A DNA stretch of 64,000 nt from Lachnospiraceae bacterium (GTDB lineage: Bacteria > Bacillota > Clostridia > Lachnospirales > Lachnospiraceae), in the NCBI GenBank assembly GCA_023664345.1, contig JAMPFQ010000017.1:27260-91259 (forward strand), written 5' to 3'. Positions 1-6,173 of this stretch are shown here, piece after piece (position 1 is the first letter of the stretch; each line of letters opens with the position of its first letter). Below the pieces are notes generated by a model, which worked only from the letters and a program-made list of their open reading frames with translations, ran no database searches and was not told the DNA's origin. Made by a program: the position numbers and the translations under genes.

Positions 1-96
1 GTCCCGGCGCTCCGTCCTCATCACGTACATGACCTTCCCCGTGCCCCTTGCGGGCCCCCTTATGCTCGCTGCCACGAATATGTCCACCTGCCTCAC
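1..96 (-). CDS. Unrecognised protein, 5' end only (runs off the window)
   Basis: A GTG codon at 96 opens a frame that stays open for 32 codons to the window edge and begins MRQVDIFVAASIRGPA. A GGGAGGG ribosome binding site lies 6 bases upstream, 15 bases after the stop of the preceding gene, so this reads as the fifth gene of the leftward operon that starts at 1,091. I do not firmly recognise it. The opening resembles small RNase H-like proteins carried by clostridial mobile elements, but this is weak recall and only 32 residues are visible. Confidence 0.5.
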   Translation of the reverse strand, partial: MRQVDIFVAASIRGPARGTGKVMYVMRTERRD

Positions 97-111
97 CCGG
101 ATCCCTCCCTT

Positions 112-462
112 TCATGGGCATGCTCCCCGCTGGCCGGAGGCCTCCTGCTGCCATGCAGGGTTCCCCTCCCTCTCCATCCGCCTGCACGGGACCGCGCCGG
201 GCATGGCATGGGCGCCGTGGTGCCCCACCTCCCCGGGGATCCGGTAGACCATGCAGTCATACCCCAGCCGGTTCCAGACGATGCACTTGTCCATGACCCT
301 GTTGACGCTCCTCTTGTCGAAGAGCCCGTCCACGTACGCGCCATCATCCGTGGCCGTCCCGAAGAGCCTCTGCCGCAGGCCCTCCGGCGCCTCCAGGAAC
401 ACCGCCAGCATGCAGGCCTGGTCATACAGGTACTTGGCGCGGAACAGCTCCCCCTCCGTCAT
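112..462 (-). CDS. Small hypothetical protein of the mobile element
   Basis: A 116-residue protein of unknown function. The start at 462 is chosen because it makes a 4-base ATGA overlap with the stop of the preceding gene (459-701), the usual mark of translational coupling; longer upstream starts would run deep into that gene. The first 75 residues are well-formed soluble sequence with aromatic and cysteine residues (MTEGELFRAKYLYDQAC, then a DKCIVWNRLGYDCMVYRI stretch). The last 35 are arginine, proline and glycine rich and may be disordered. The local GC content is clearly higher than in the genes at 1,200-4,300. Confidence 0.55.
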   Translation of the reverse strand: MTEGELFRAKYLYDQACMLAVFLEAPEGLRQRLFGTATDDGAYVDGLFDKRSVNRVMDKCIVWNRLGYDCMVYRIPGEVGHHGAHAMPGAVPCRRMEREGNPAWQQEASGQRGACP

Positions 463-701
463 CCATCCCATCGCTGCTCCTTTCCCAGCCGCCTTATGTA
501 CTCCGCCAGCTGCCTCCTGCCCCGCTCCCTGCTGCGCCACCTCTCCGCGAGGCCGTCGCAGAAGGAGCAGAGGGCCAGCAGGGGCATGAAGATCCCCATG
601 AACGCCGCCACCAGCGCCAGCGGCCCGCAGTCCGCCAGCCCGGGCATGCTCCTGGCGGCCAGGACCGCTCCCATGGCGGATATGATGATGTTCTTGTACA
701 T
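459..701 (-). CDS. Small membrane protein of the mobile element
   Basis: An 80-residue protein with a hydrophobic N-terminal half (about residues 5-45, containing ISAMGAVLAA and LALVAAFMGIFMPLLAL) that could form one or two membrane segments, followed by a strongly basic tail (RWRSRERGRRQLAEYIRRL). A GGGAGGGG ribosome binding site lies just upstream. It overlaps the next gene by 4 bases. No family recognised; small membrane proteins of this shape are common in phage and conjugative element operons. Confidence 0.55.
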   Translation of the reverse strand: MYKNIIISAMGAVLAARSMPGLADCGPLALVAAFMGIFMPLLALCSFCDGLAERWRSRERGRRQLAEYIRRLGKEQRWDG

Positions 702-720
702 CCGTTCCCCTCCCTTCCGG

Positions 721-924
721 CTAATGTATGTACCGCAGGACGTCCCGCATCAGCGCGATTCCGCTGTCGCCGCCCACGGGCACCTTTTTTATCCCGCCCT
801 CATAATGGATGGTGACGTATTCCCCGTCCAGATCCATCCCGGTGATGGACATCCCTGCCCTGGTCATCCTCACCGCCTCGTACAGCTTTCCCACCAGCTG
901 CTCCCTTGTTGCCATACCGTTCAT
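721..924 (-). CDS. Small hypothetical protein of the mobile element
   Basis: A 67-residue soluble protein (MNGMATREQLVGKLYEAVR..). The ATG at 924 is preferred to the ATG at 915 because an AGGAGGG site lies 9 bases upstream of it, right after the stop of the preceding small gene at 939. The sequence has a helical first half and a beta-like second half (GEYVTIHYEGGIKKVPV). Function unknown; it is the second gene of the leftward operon. Confidence 0.55.
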   Translation of the reverse strand: MNGMATREQLVGKLYEAVRMTRAGMSITGMDLDGEYVTIHYEGGIKKVPVGGDSGIALMRDVLRYIH

Positions 925-938
925 CTGGCATGTCCCTC

Positions 939-1091
939 CTATCCAGTCTTGGTCCTGCAGGCAGCATGCTGCCCGAACCCCTCTTTTGATTCCCTTTTCC
1001 TGATCACATCCAGGCAGGCCTTGGTATATCTCTGCTGATACCCTTCTGTTAATACCACTGCCACCTTAATCTCTTTCTTATCTTCTTTCAC
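939..1091 (-). CDS. Very small protein, first gene of the leftward operon
   Basis: A 50-residue frame with a GTG start at 1,091 and a TAG stop, beginning MKEDKKEIKVAVVLTEGYQQ and continuing with a basic helix (RYTKACLDVIRKRE). A GGGAG site sits 10 bases upstream of the GTG. Its stop overlaps the AGGAGGG binding site of the next gene, which supports real, coupled translation. The pattern of a short beta strand, then a GYxxR(Y/F)TxAC motif, resembles tiny proteins I associate with clostridial phage or ICE operons. Function unknown. Confidence 0.5.
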   Translation of the reverse strand: MKEDKKEIKVAVVLTEGYQQRYTKACLDVIRKRESKEGFGQHAACRTKTG

Positions 1092-1131
1092 TTATAGCTT
1101 GCTCCCATCACAGATACATTTTCTCTTTTTG

Positions 1132-1160
1132 TTGCCCTTGTCCATCCCCTCCCGTATACT
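1132..1160 (+). promoter_or_regulatory. Promoter of the small cargo gene, copy 1 of a duplicated leader
   Basis: TTGCCC at 1,132-1,137 and TATACT at 1,155-1,160 are 17 bases apart. The promoter and the following 50-base leader, including an imperfect hairpin (GTAC-A-GGCTG, loop TTGCCG, CAGCC-AA-GTAC, about 1,165-1,191), recur at 1,576-1,663 in front of the Abi-alpha gene at exactly the same spacing to the start codon. Confidence 0.7.
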
Positions 1161-1211
1161 GTTTGTACAGGCTGTTGCCGCAGCCAAGTACGAAAGAAAG
1201 GAGAATCTCGT

Positions 1212-1539
1212 ATGGATATAGTTCTCACAAAGGATGCTAATTTGCATCATGTACAAAGAGTACCTTAAAAACCGGAAATCTGGTATGTCAAAGCCTGATG
1301 CCAAAATGTTCGGATCCTCTCATGCCATCCATGAGGATTTGTTGCCCAAATGGTCATTCGAAGATGTTGATGAAACCTGTCGTGAACTCAGCCGCTCTGA
1401 ATTGCTTCACTGTGACTGGGGCGATAATATTGCCTGTCGTGTCACGTTGTCCGATACAGGTATCATTTACATGGAAAACCGCTTCAAAAACGGGCTGGAA
1501 GAAATCACAGACTTCATTTCCAAGCTCATTCTTACATGA
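1212..1539 (+). CDS. Small cargo protein with a probable N-terminal frameshift
   Basis: The main frame runs from 1,234 or 1,249 to 1,539 (about 96-101 residues, MYKEYLKNRKSGMSKPDAK...) and looks like a small winged-helix-type protein of the YjcQ-like sort; the family call is tentative. The best ribosome binding site (AAGGAG, 8 bases before an ATG at 1,212) and the duplicated leader both point to 1,212 as the ancestral start. That frame, reading MDIVLTKDANLHHV, stops at 1,268, while the frame needed for the rest of the protein is one base out. Joining the two near 1,234-1,240 would give a sensible N-terminus. So the gene is either inactivated by a small indel, or re-initiates weakly at 1,249. 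It sits in cargo next to the Abi-alpha gene. Confidence 0.55.
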
Positions 1540-1583
1540 CATCCGGTGTTATCTGCATCCTCTCGTACCGCCACATCTTTTTG

Positions 1584-1612
1584 TTGCCTTTGTCCATCTC
1601 ATCCCATATACT
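1584..1612 (+). promoter_or_regulatory. Promoter of the Abi-alpha gene, copy 2 of the duplicated leader
   Basis: TTGCCT at 1,584-1,589 and TATACT at 1,607-1,612 are 17 bases apart. The surrounding 88 bases match copy 1 at roughly 76 positions by eye, including the leader hairpin core GGCTG-TTGCCG-CAGCC, and the start codon falls at the same distance. The conserved hairpin suggests shared control of the two cargo genes at the RNA or DNA level. Confidence 0.7.
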
Positions 1613-1663
1613 GTTGGTACAGGCTGTTGCCGCAGCCGAGTACGAAAGAAAAGAGATAAACAT

Positions 1664-2452
1664 ATGAGCAAAAACAACACTATCAACACTCTCATCAATG
1701 CAGATCTACCACCATCAGTAGACAATGCTCTCAAAAACCTAACTGATAAACCCACTCTTACTGCTGGAAACATCATTTCCGATCTAGTAGACCTGACATT
1801 TGGACCACTTTCATACTGGGCAGAGAAAGCACGCATTAAAAGGGCATACAAGTTGGAACAATTCCGTGAGAAACTTTTAACCTCTGCCGACAAGATCCCA
1901 CCTGAAAAACTGATCGAACCCTCCCTGCGAATAATCGCCCAGGCCTTGGAGGATGCAAGGTACTGTATATCCGAGGAAAAACTTCAGGATATGTTTGTCT
2001 CACTGATCAGCCATTCAATGAATGCAGATTTTTCAAACTTCATCCATCCGTCCTTTTCAGAGATAATCAAACAAATGTCCATGTTGGATGCACGGATTAT
2101 AGCCCTTTTCAAAAATGAGCAGTTACCCGGGCTGCCTGTTTGCCAATACTGTATAGCACTGCCTGGCACCACAAGCGCTCCAGCCATTCCAGAACATATT
2201 TTCCTGGAGATACCGGAGGGAGTCGTTACTCCCAATTCTGTCTCCCTGATATCTCTGTCGCGACTTGGCTTGCTTACGATCTCCTACTTTGAATTCCTGC
2301 ATGACGAAACACTGTACAAGAAATTTTCCACACATCCTTTTTATACAGACTTACAAAGAGAATGTCCTGTTGGAACAGTCTCCATAAGAAAAGGGGTCGT
2401 CAGGCTTACTTCCCTGGGCAGGTCATTTATCAGGGTGTGCGTCCCTGATTGA
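1664..2452 (+). CDS. Abi-alpha (DUF4393) family protein, putative abortive-infection factor
   Basis: A 262-residue protein. The ATG at 1,664 follows an AAAGAGATAAACAT leader at the same place as the start in the duplicated copy; the frame is open further upstream but without a binding site. The middle region carries the family pattern: IPPEKLIEPSLRIIAQALEDARY, then EEKLQDMFVSLISHSMN, then a VHPSF-like FIHPSFSEIIKQMS, which I recognise from Abi-alpha/DUF4393 proteins. Family members were named for phage abortive infection in lactococci; the mechanism is not known to me. It lies among the regulatory genes of a mobile element, where superinfection defence genes are often carried. Its 3' end overlaps the convergent small gene by 30 bases. 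Confidence 0.75.
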   Translation: MSKNNTINTLINADLPPSVDNALKNLTDKPTLTAGNIISDLVDLTFGPLSYWAEKARIKRAYKLEQFREKLLTSADKIPPEKLIEPSLRIIAQALEDARYCISEEKLQDMFVSLISHSMNADFSNFIHPSFSEIIKQMSMLDARIIALFKNEQLPGLPVCQYCIALPGTTSAPAIPEHIFLEIPEGVVTPNSVSLISLSRLGLLTISYFEFLHDETLYKKFSTHPFYTDLQRECPVGTVSIRKGVVRLTSLGRSFIRVCVPD

Positions 2453-2605
2453 TTCCTTTACTATTCTGATCATCTCGTCCCCAATACGGTCCATCGTTTT
2501 GTCCACATATATCTTGAACGCACAGCAGCCTAAGAATGTTACAAAGGCTGCTGTCATTATTGATGTTCCGGCGGAAACAAGCGCAGCCACTATGACCGTT
2601 TTCAC
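2423..2605 (-). CDS. Small membrane protein of the mobile element
   Basis: A 60-residue protein starting with GTG at 2,605, 9-10 bases after a strong AGGAGG. Residues 3-35 form a single hydrophobic segment (VIVAALVSAGTSIMTAAFVTFLGCC), followed by a charged tail (DKTMDRIGDEMIRIVKES). It follows the Cro-like gene in the same direction and overlaps the convergent Abi-alpha gene by 30 bases. Function unknown; a membrane-acting accessory or lysis/exclusion role is possible but not shown. Confidence 0.6.
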   Translation of the reverse strand: MKTVIVAALVSAGTSIMTAAFVTFLGCCAFKIYVDKTMDRIGDEMIRIVKESIRDAHPDK

Positions 2606-2649
2606 TCTTGCTCTCCTCCTACGCTGTTTTTCTCTAGTCCGCTAAAAAT

Positions 2650-2877
2650 TCATCCAGTGTTATCTGCATCCTCTTCAAACAAAACTCGTATGGGTATGTC
2701 CGGGAAAACCGCCCTTTGAATATTGAATGCTTCGTCTAAATTTAAACGGGTACGCCTAGATAATTTTCTGGAAAGAGTGTCACGGTTCATTCCAGTACAC
2801 TTTGCAATATCGATAATTGATAAATTCCTCTTTGCCATCTCTATCCTTACTTTTTCGTACATCACACAACTGCGCAT
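2650..2877 (-). CDS. Cro-like helix-turn-helix regulator
   Basis: A 75-residue DNA-binding protein. The ATG at 2,877 is chosen because a GGAGGTG site sits 7 bases upstream. The HTH is visible as RNLSIIDIAKCTGMNRDTLSRKLSRR, with the typical SxxxIAxxxGxxxxTLSRxL spacing. It is divergent from a CI-like repressor, with three related operators between them, the layout of a temperate switch. Its promoter is TTGACA (2,946-2,941), 17 bases, TTTAAT (2,923-2,918), and the middle operator lies across it. It is likely the first gene of the leftward lytic or transfer operon. The last codons (EDADNTG) are repeated as a short ectopic copy at 1,540-1,563. Confidence 0.75.
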   Translation of the reverse strand: MRSCVMYEKVRIEMAKRNLSIIDIAKCTGMNRDTLSRKLSRRTRLNLDEAFNIQRAVFPDIPIRVLFEEDADNTG

Positions 2878-2889
2878 TTTTTTCACCTC

Positions 2890-2993
2890 CAATCACTTAT
2901 TGAGTGATTACAGGTATATTAAATCACCTGTTGCGCGATTTGTCAACATAATCCTTAAAAAAATCTTGCAATGCGTGATTTTTAATGTATAAT
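2890..2993. promoter_or_regulatory. Divergent switch region with three operators and two promoters
   Basis: Three inverted repeats share half-sites close to AAATCAC / GTGATTT: 2,890-2,910 (AATCACTTATTGAGTGATT at its core), 2,921-2,941, and 2,961-2,981; the last two are 21 bases long with centres 40 bases apart. The leftward promoter is TTGACA/TTTAAT with a 17-base spacer (2,946-2,918), covered by the middle operator. The rightward promoter is TTGCAA (2,966-2,971) and TATAAT (2,988-2,993) with a 16-base spacer, its -35 covered by the third operator. This is consistent with CI-type autoregulation and repression of the Cro-like gene. Confidence 0.8.
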
Positions 2994-3019
2994 AGGGAAT
3001 ACAGAGAGGAGAATATTAG

Positions 3020-3769
3020 ATGGATGTATATAATGTATTATCAGATATAATGACATACGAAGGACTTTCTATAGCAAATATAGCAAAAAAATGTAATCTC
3101 CCAGATTCTACTGTTAGAGGAATAATGACCAGAAAACAAAAAACAGTTTCTTTGGATGTTGCATATAAGCTTTCAGACGGTTTGGGTGTATCTCTTGAAC
3201 GACTAAACGGAATGGAAGAATCAGAAGATAATAATGCAGCAAATTATTATAAAAAACATGCGACTACCAAAGAATTTGAAAATATCATCAAAAAATACCG
3301 TGACCTTGACCCCCATGGGAAGAAAATGGTGGACTTTACGCTGAACGAGGAATGGGAACGCTCGACCGCCGCACGCCAGCCGGAGGCGAATCCCTCCATG
3401 CACGGCGCCCCTACCCGCCTGATCAATTACTATTACCGCCTGGCATCCGCAGGGACCGGCCAGGTCATCTTTGACACGCCGCCCACCAAGCGGATCGAGA
3501 TACCGAACATCCCCGAATACAGGAAGGCGGATTATGCCATAGGCGTGAACGGGAACAGCATGGAGCCGGCTTTCCATGACGGGGACATGCTGCTGATAGA
3601 AATGACTGATGAGATCTCCCGCGGCGAGGTCGGCATCTTCCTGGTGGACAATGAAAGCTATGTGAAAAAGCTTGGGGACAGGGAACTGATCTCGCTTAAT
3701 CCGGAGTGCGATAACATCCCCCTGACCGGGGATCCCAGGTGCATGGGGAGGGTCATTGGAAAATTGTGA
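3020..3769 (+). CDS. CI/LexA-like repressor (XRE HTH plus S24 peptidase)
   Basis: A 249-residue repressor. Residues 10-60 form an XRE HTH (LSIANIAKKCNLPDSTVRGIM). Residues 140-249 form a LexA/UmuD-like self-cleavage domain: cleavage site Ala144-Gly145 (ASAGTG), nucleophile Ser180 (GNSMEP), general base Lys216 (SYVKKL). Such repressors hold a prophage or ICE silent and are inactivated by RecA-stimulated self-cleavage after DNA damage; that behaviour is family knowledge. A GAGGAG site precedes the ATG, and the promoter is overlapped by the third operator, so it probably regulates itself. The first ~270 bases are AT-rich and the rest GC-rich, a mosaic boundary near 3,300 between the two domains. 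Confidence 0.9.
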   Translation: MDVYNVLSDIMTYEGLSIANIAKKCNLPDSTVRGIMTRKQKTVSLDVAYKLSDGLGVSLERLNGMEESEDNNAANYYKKHATTKEFENIIKKYRDLDPHGKKMVDFTLNEEWERSTAARQPEANPSMHGAPTRLINYYYRLASAGTGQVIFDTPPTKRIEIPNIPEYRKADYAIGVNGNSMEPAFHDGDMLLIEMTDEISRGEVGIFLVDNESYVKKLGDRELISLNPECDNIPLTGDPRCMGRVIGKL

Positions 3770-3810
3770 TCAAGCTGCCATGAGCGATAAAGATGAAAGG
3801 GGGACTATCA

Positions 3811-4050
3811 TTGGAGATCATTTATTCCAAACAGGCGATAAAGTTTATAAAAAAACAAGACCGCAATACCCAGGCACGCATTACCACCGCCATTTCAAAA
3901 CTTCCATTTTCAGGAGACATACAAAAAATGCAGGGTTCTTCCGGTTACCGCCTCCGCATTGGGGATTTCCGTGTACTGTTTGATATAAATGGCATAACAA
4001 TTGATATCATTGAGATTGGAAACCGTGGCCAGATTTATAAAGGAGTGTAA
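3811..4050 (+). CDS. RelE/ParE-superfamily toxin
   Basis: A 79-residue protein when started at the TTG at 3,811, which gives the usual family opening (MEIIYSKQAIKFIKKQD) and has AAAGGGGG 6 bases upstream; the ATG at 3,793 lacks a good site. The body has the expected features: an N-terminal basic helical hairpin, then GYRLRIGDFRVLFDI and a final beta strand IDIIEIGNRGQIYK, matching RelE-type mRNA interferases in size and layout. The partner gene follows 5 bases later. Toxin-before-partner is the less usual order but known in RelE/HigB-type pairs. It probably stabilises the element. Confidence 0.8.
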   Translation: MEIIYSKQAIKFIKKQDRNTQARITTAISKLPFSGDIQKMQGSSGYRLRIGDFRVLFDINGITIDIIEIGNRGQIYKGV

Positions 4051-4055
4051 GATAT

Positions 4056-4304
4056 ATGTCAAATGTAAAAGAACGTATCATAGGCGCTGTTACTGTCATG
4101 GATGAAAAGGACGCTGAAAAAATATGGAAAATCATCCTTGCCAACTTTGCCCTTATGGATGTTGAGGAAGTACAGCCGGATGAAAACGAGCAACGGATAC
4201 TGGACGCATATGCATCCGGCGATCCTGATTACCAGCCTCACATGTCCCAGGAGGCCCTGCTCAAGGAACTGGGCCTGACAGCTGATCCAGATCAAAGATC
4301 ATAG
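4056..4304 (+). CDS. Putative antitoxin paired with the RelE-type toxin
   Basis: An 82-residue acidic protein (MSNVKERIIGAVTVMDEKDAEKIW...). It starts 5 bases after the toxin stop with an AAGGAG site inside the toxin's 3' end, so the two are coupled. The C-terminal half (DENEQRILDAYASGDPDYQPHMSQ) is the type of acidic, flexible tail that wraps a toxin. I recognise the general pattern from clostridial gene pairs next to RelE genes but cannot name a family. The stop codon lies within a TCATAGG-AG-CCTATGA palindrome at 4,299-4,314. Confidence 0.65.
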   Translation: MSNVKERIIGAVTVMDEKDAEKIWKIILANFALMDVEEVQPDENEQRILDAYASGDPDYQPHMSQEALLKELGLTADPDQRS

Positions 4305-4604
4305 GAGCCTATGAGATGAGCAGGGAGATTATAAAAGGATTGATCCAATATATACACGGATGATAATATATCTTTCCGTACCGTTATAGGGACGGTGGCA
4401 CAGCGATCATACCGTATCCGTTGCGACGTCGCAACACAGCCCTGCAACATAAATAAAAACCGCCTCCGGCGCCAACCAGAAGCGGATTTTATGGAACAGC
4501 ACCGGGAAGCCCCGATACAATACCAAGCACAACAGAATTGTATCATCTTCCCGGGAAAAATACAAGCCCCGGGCATTTTTATGCCCGTAAAAAGGAGAAA
4601 AACC
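4305..4604 (+). promoter_or_regulatory. Palindrome-rich leader of the recombinase gene
   Basis: No gene is seen in these 300 bases. A possible promoter is TTGATC (4,340-4,345) with GATAAT (4,362-4,367), spacer 16. Then come: a perfect 16-base palindrome GTTGCGACGTCGCAAC (4,420-4,435); a two-part inverted repeat in which CCGGGAAG (4,502-4,509) and GATACAAT (4,514-4,521) pair with ATTGTATC (4,537-4,544) and CTTCCCGG (4,547-4,554); and a 7-base hairpin CGGGCAT-TTTT-ATGCCCG (4,570-4,587) ending 3 bases before the AAAGGAG site. These could bind a regulator or fold to limit recombinase translation. Confidence 0.6.
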
Positions 4605-6173
4605 ATGGTTTTTGCAAATTATGGCAGGAAAAGTGTTTTTTCAGACAAATCAGATTCCGTGGACAACCAGCTGCGCATGAGCCGCGAATATGCAGACAGC
4701 CGTTTCCCCGGACGTGTTGACAGATTCCTCCACTATTTTGATGAGGACTTTACCGGGGCAAACACAAACAGGCCCGGCCTCCAGAAACTCCTGGCGGATA
4801 TCCAGGCCGGACTGATCGATGTGCTGATCGTCTATCAGTTGGACAGGCTCTCAAGGGACGTCCAGGATTTTGCCAACATTTACTCCATGCTGGAGGAGCA
4901 CAATGTTTCTTTTGTGTCCGTAAAAGAGCAGATCGACACGACCACTCCCATTGGCAAGGCCATGATGTATGTCACCGTGGTTTTTGCCCAGATGGAACGG
5001 GAAACGATCGCCCAGCGCGTCACTGACAATATGATCGGATTGGCCAAAAAAGGGTATTGGGTGGGAGGCAATCCCCCTGTTGGCTTTGAGCGTCAAAGGA
5101 TAACCATGGACGGCAAAAAGCATGTTGTCCTGGTGCAAGATCCAGAAGGGGCTGCATATGTGACCGAAATTTTTAGGATCTTTCTGAATCACAATTTTTC
5201 CCTTCAGGGGATGGAAACATATTTTAAAAACCAGGGGATCAAGACCCGGAACGGAAAATTTTTTAGCACCACACAGCTGCACAAGATCCTCACCATGCCT
5301 TATTGTGTTGAAGGCACTGCGGCTGTTTATGATTATTATGCTGCAAAGGGGTGCATCATGGATCCGGATAGTCCCAGGGATAAATGGGACGGTACCAAGG
5401 GCGTCATGGTCTATGGACGTACCACGGAAAAGAACAAAAAGCATCAGCTCCAGCCTCCTGGACAATGGAGGGTATGCTTGGGCCTGCATGACCCTTTTAT
5501 ACCAGCGGATGATTGGCTTGCGGTGCAAAAGCGTTTTAGCGCTAATGTGTTTGACAAGGCAATGAAATATGATGCGCCCCTCTTAAAGGGTGTCCTCCGG
5601 TGCAAATGCGGATCTATCATGCGCGTGTCTTATAAAAAGAAAGTGGAGGGTGTGAGCTCATGGTATTATTGTTTAAAACGCATGCGACAGGGAGCAGAAG
5701 CCTGTCCAGACTCCCATCATATAAAAACCGACACACTTGACAAAAAAGTCATGGAGATATTCCGTTCCATTGATTCGGATCCTGGATCGATCAATGCTTA
5801 CGTGACGCAAAAAGAAGAAAAAGCAGAGGACATTTTCGCACTAAAAAAACTAATCGGGAATGCCGAAAAGAAGATCGAACGCCTCGCATCATCCTTGGCA
5901 TTGTCTCAAAACTCGGCTGCCGCCAAATATATCATCACAGAGATGGAAAAACTGGATGCAGAACTACAGGACCTGCACCATAGGGAACTCAATATCGCTG
6001 CCATAGATAAGGAGAAACATGAACGCGAAAAAAATTTTCAAAAACGTGTAGAGGAAATACAAGAACTTGTGGAGCGCTTTGATCAATTTACAGCATCCGA
6101 ACGCAATGAAATCGTGCGTGCGGTAGTGTCTGAATGTATATGGGACGGACAGACTCTTACTTTGCGGATTTGA
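4605..6173 (+). CDS. Large serine recombinase (integrase of the element)
   Basis: A 522-residue site-specific recombinase. The start at 4,605 follows AAAGGAG; the frame is open upstream but without support. Residues 1-150 are the resolvase catalytic domain: Ser10 in ANYGRKS as the nucleophile and the signature DVLIVYQLDRLSRD. A recombinase domain follows (GYWVGGNPPVGFERQR), then a zinc ribbon starting near residue 330 (LRCKCGS ... YYC ... C), a coiled-coil region (about 400-470) and a family-typical C-terminal end (IVRAVVSECIWDGQTL). It would catalyse integration and excision between attP and attB. It lies at the very end of the element, 15-25 bases from the junction with cpaF, as usual for this enzyme class. 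Confidence 0.92.
   Translation: MVFANYGRKSVFSDKSDSVDNQLRMSREYADSRFPGRVDRFLHYFDEDFTGANTNRPGLQKLLADIQAGLIDVLIVYQLDRLSRDVQDFANIYSMLEEHNVSFVSVKEQIDTTTPIGKAMMYVTVVFAQMERETIAQRVTDNMIGLAKKGYWVGGNPPVGFERQRITMDGKKHVVLVQDPEGAAYVTEIFRIFLNHNFSLQGMETYFKNQGIKTRNGKFFSTTQLHKILTMPYCVEGTAAVYDYYAAKGCIMDPDSPRDKWDGTKGVMVYGRTTEKNKKHQLQPPGQWRVCLGLHDPFIPADDWLAVQKRFSANVFDKAMKYDAPLLKGVLRCKCGSIMRVSYKKKVEGVSSWYYCLKRMRQGAEACPDSHHIKTDTLDKKVMEIFRSIDSDPGSINAYVTQKEEKAEDIFALKKLIGNAEKKIERLASSLALSQNSAAAKYIITEMEKLDAELQDLHHRELNIAAIDKEKHEREKNFQKRVEEIQELVERFDQFTASERNEIVRAVVSECIWDGQTLTLRI

Noticed and set aside
208-1038. Long rightward frame over the left end (276 codons)
   Set aside because: It is antisense to the five coupled leftward genes, has no binding site, and reads as low-complexity His/Pro/Leu sequence typical of a shadow frame in GC-rich DNA.
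1540-2674. CRISPR-like repeat pair
   Set aside because: Only two copies of the 24-base repeat about 1.1 kb apart, one of them coding; no spacer array. The 26-base pair at 14,627-14,767 is also only two copies. No CRISPR array seen in the window.
3756-3983. 75-codon frame overlapping the RelE-type toxin
   Set aside because: Different frame over the toxin with no family match; the toxin frame with the TTG start explains the region.
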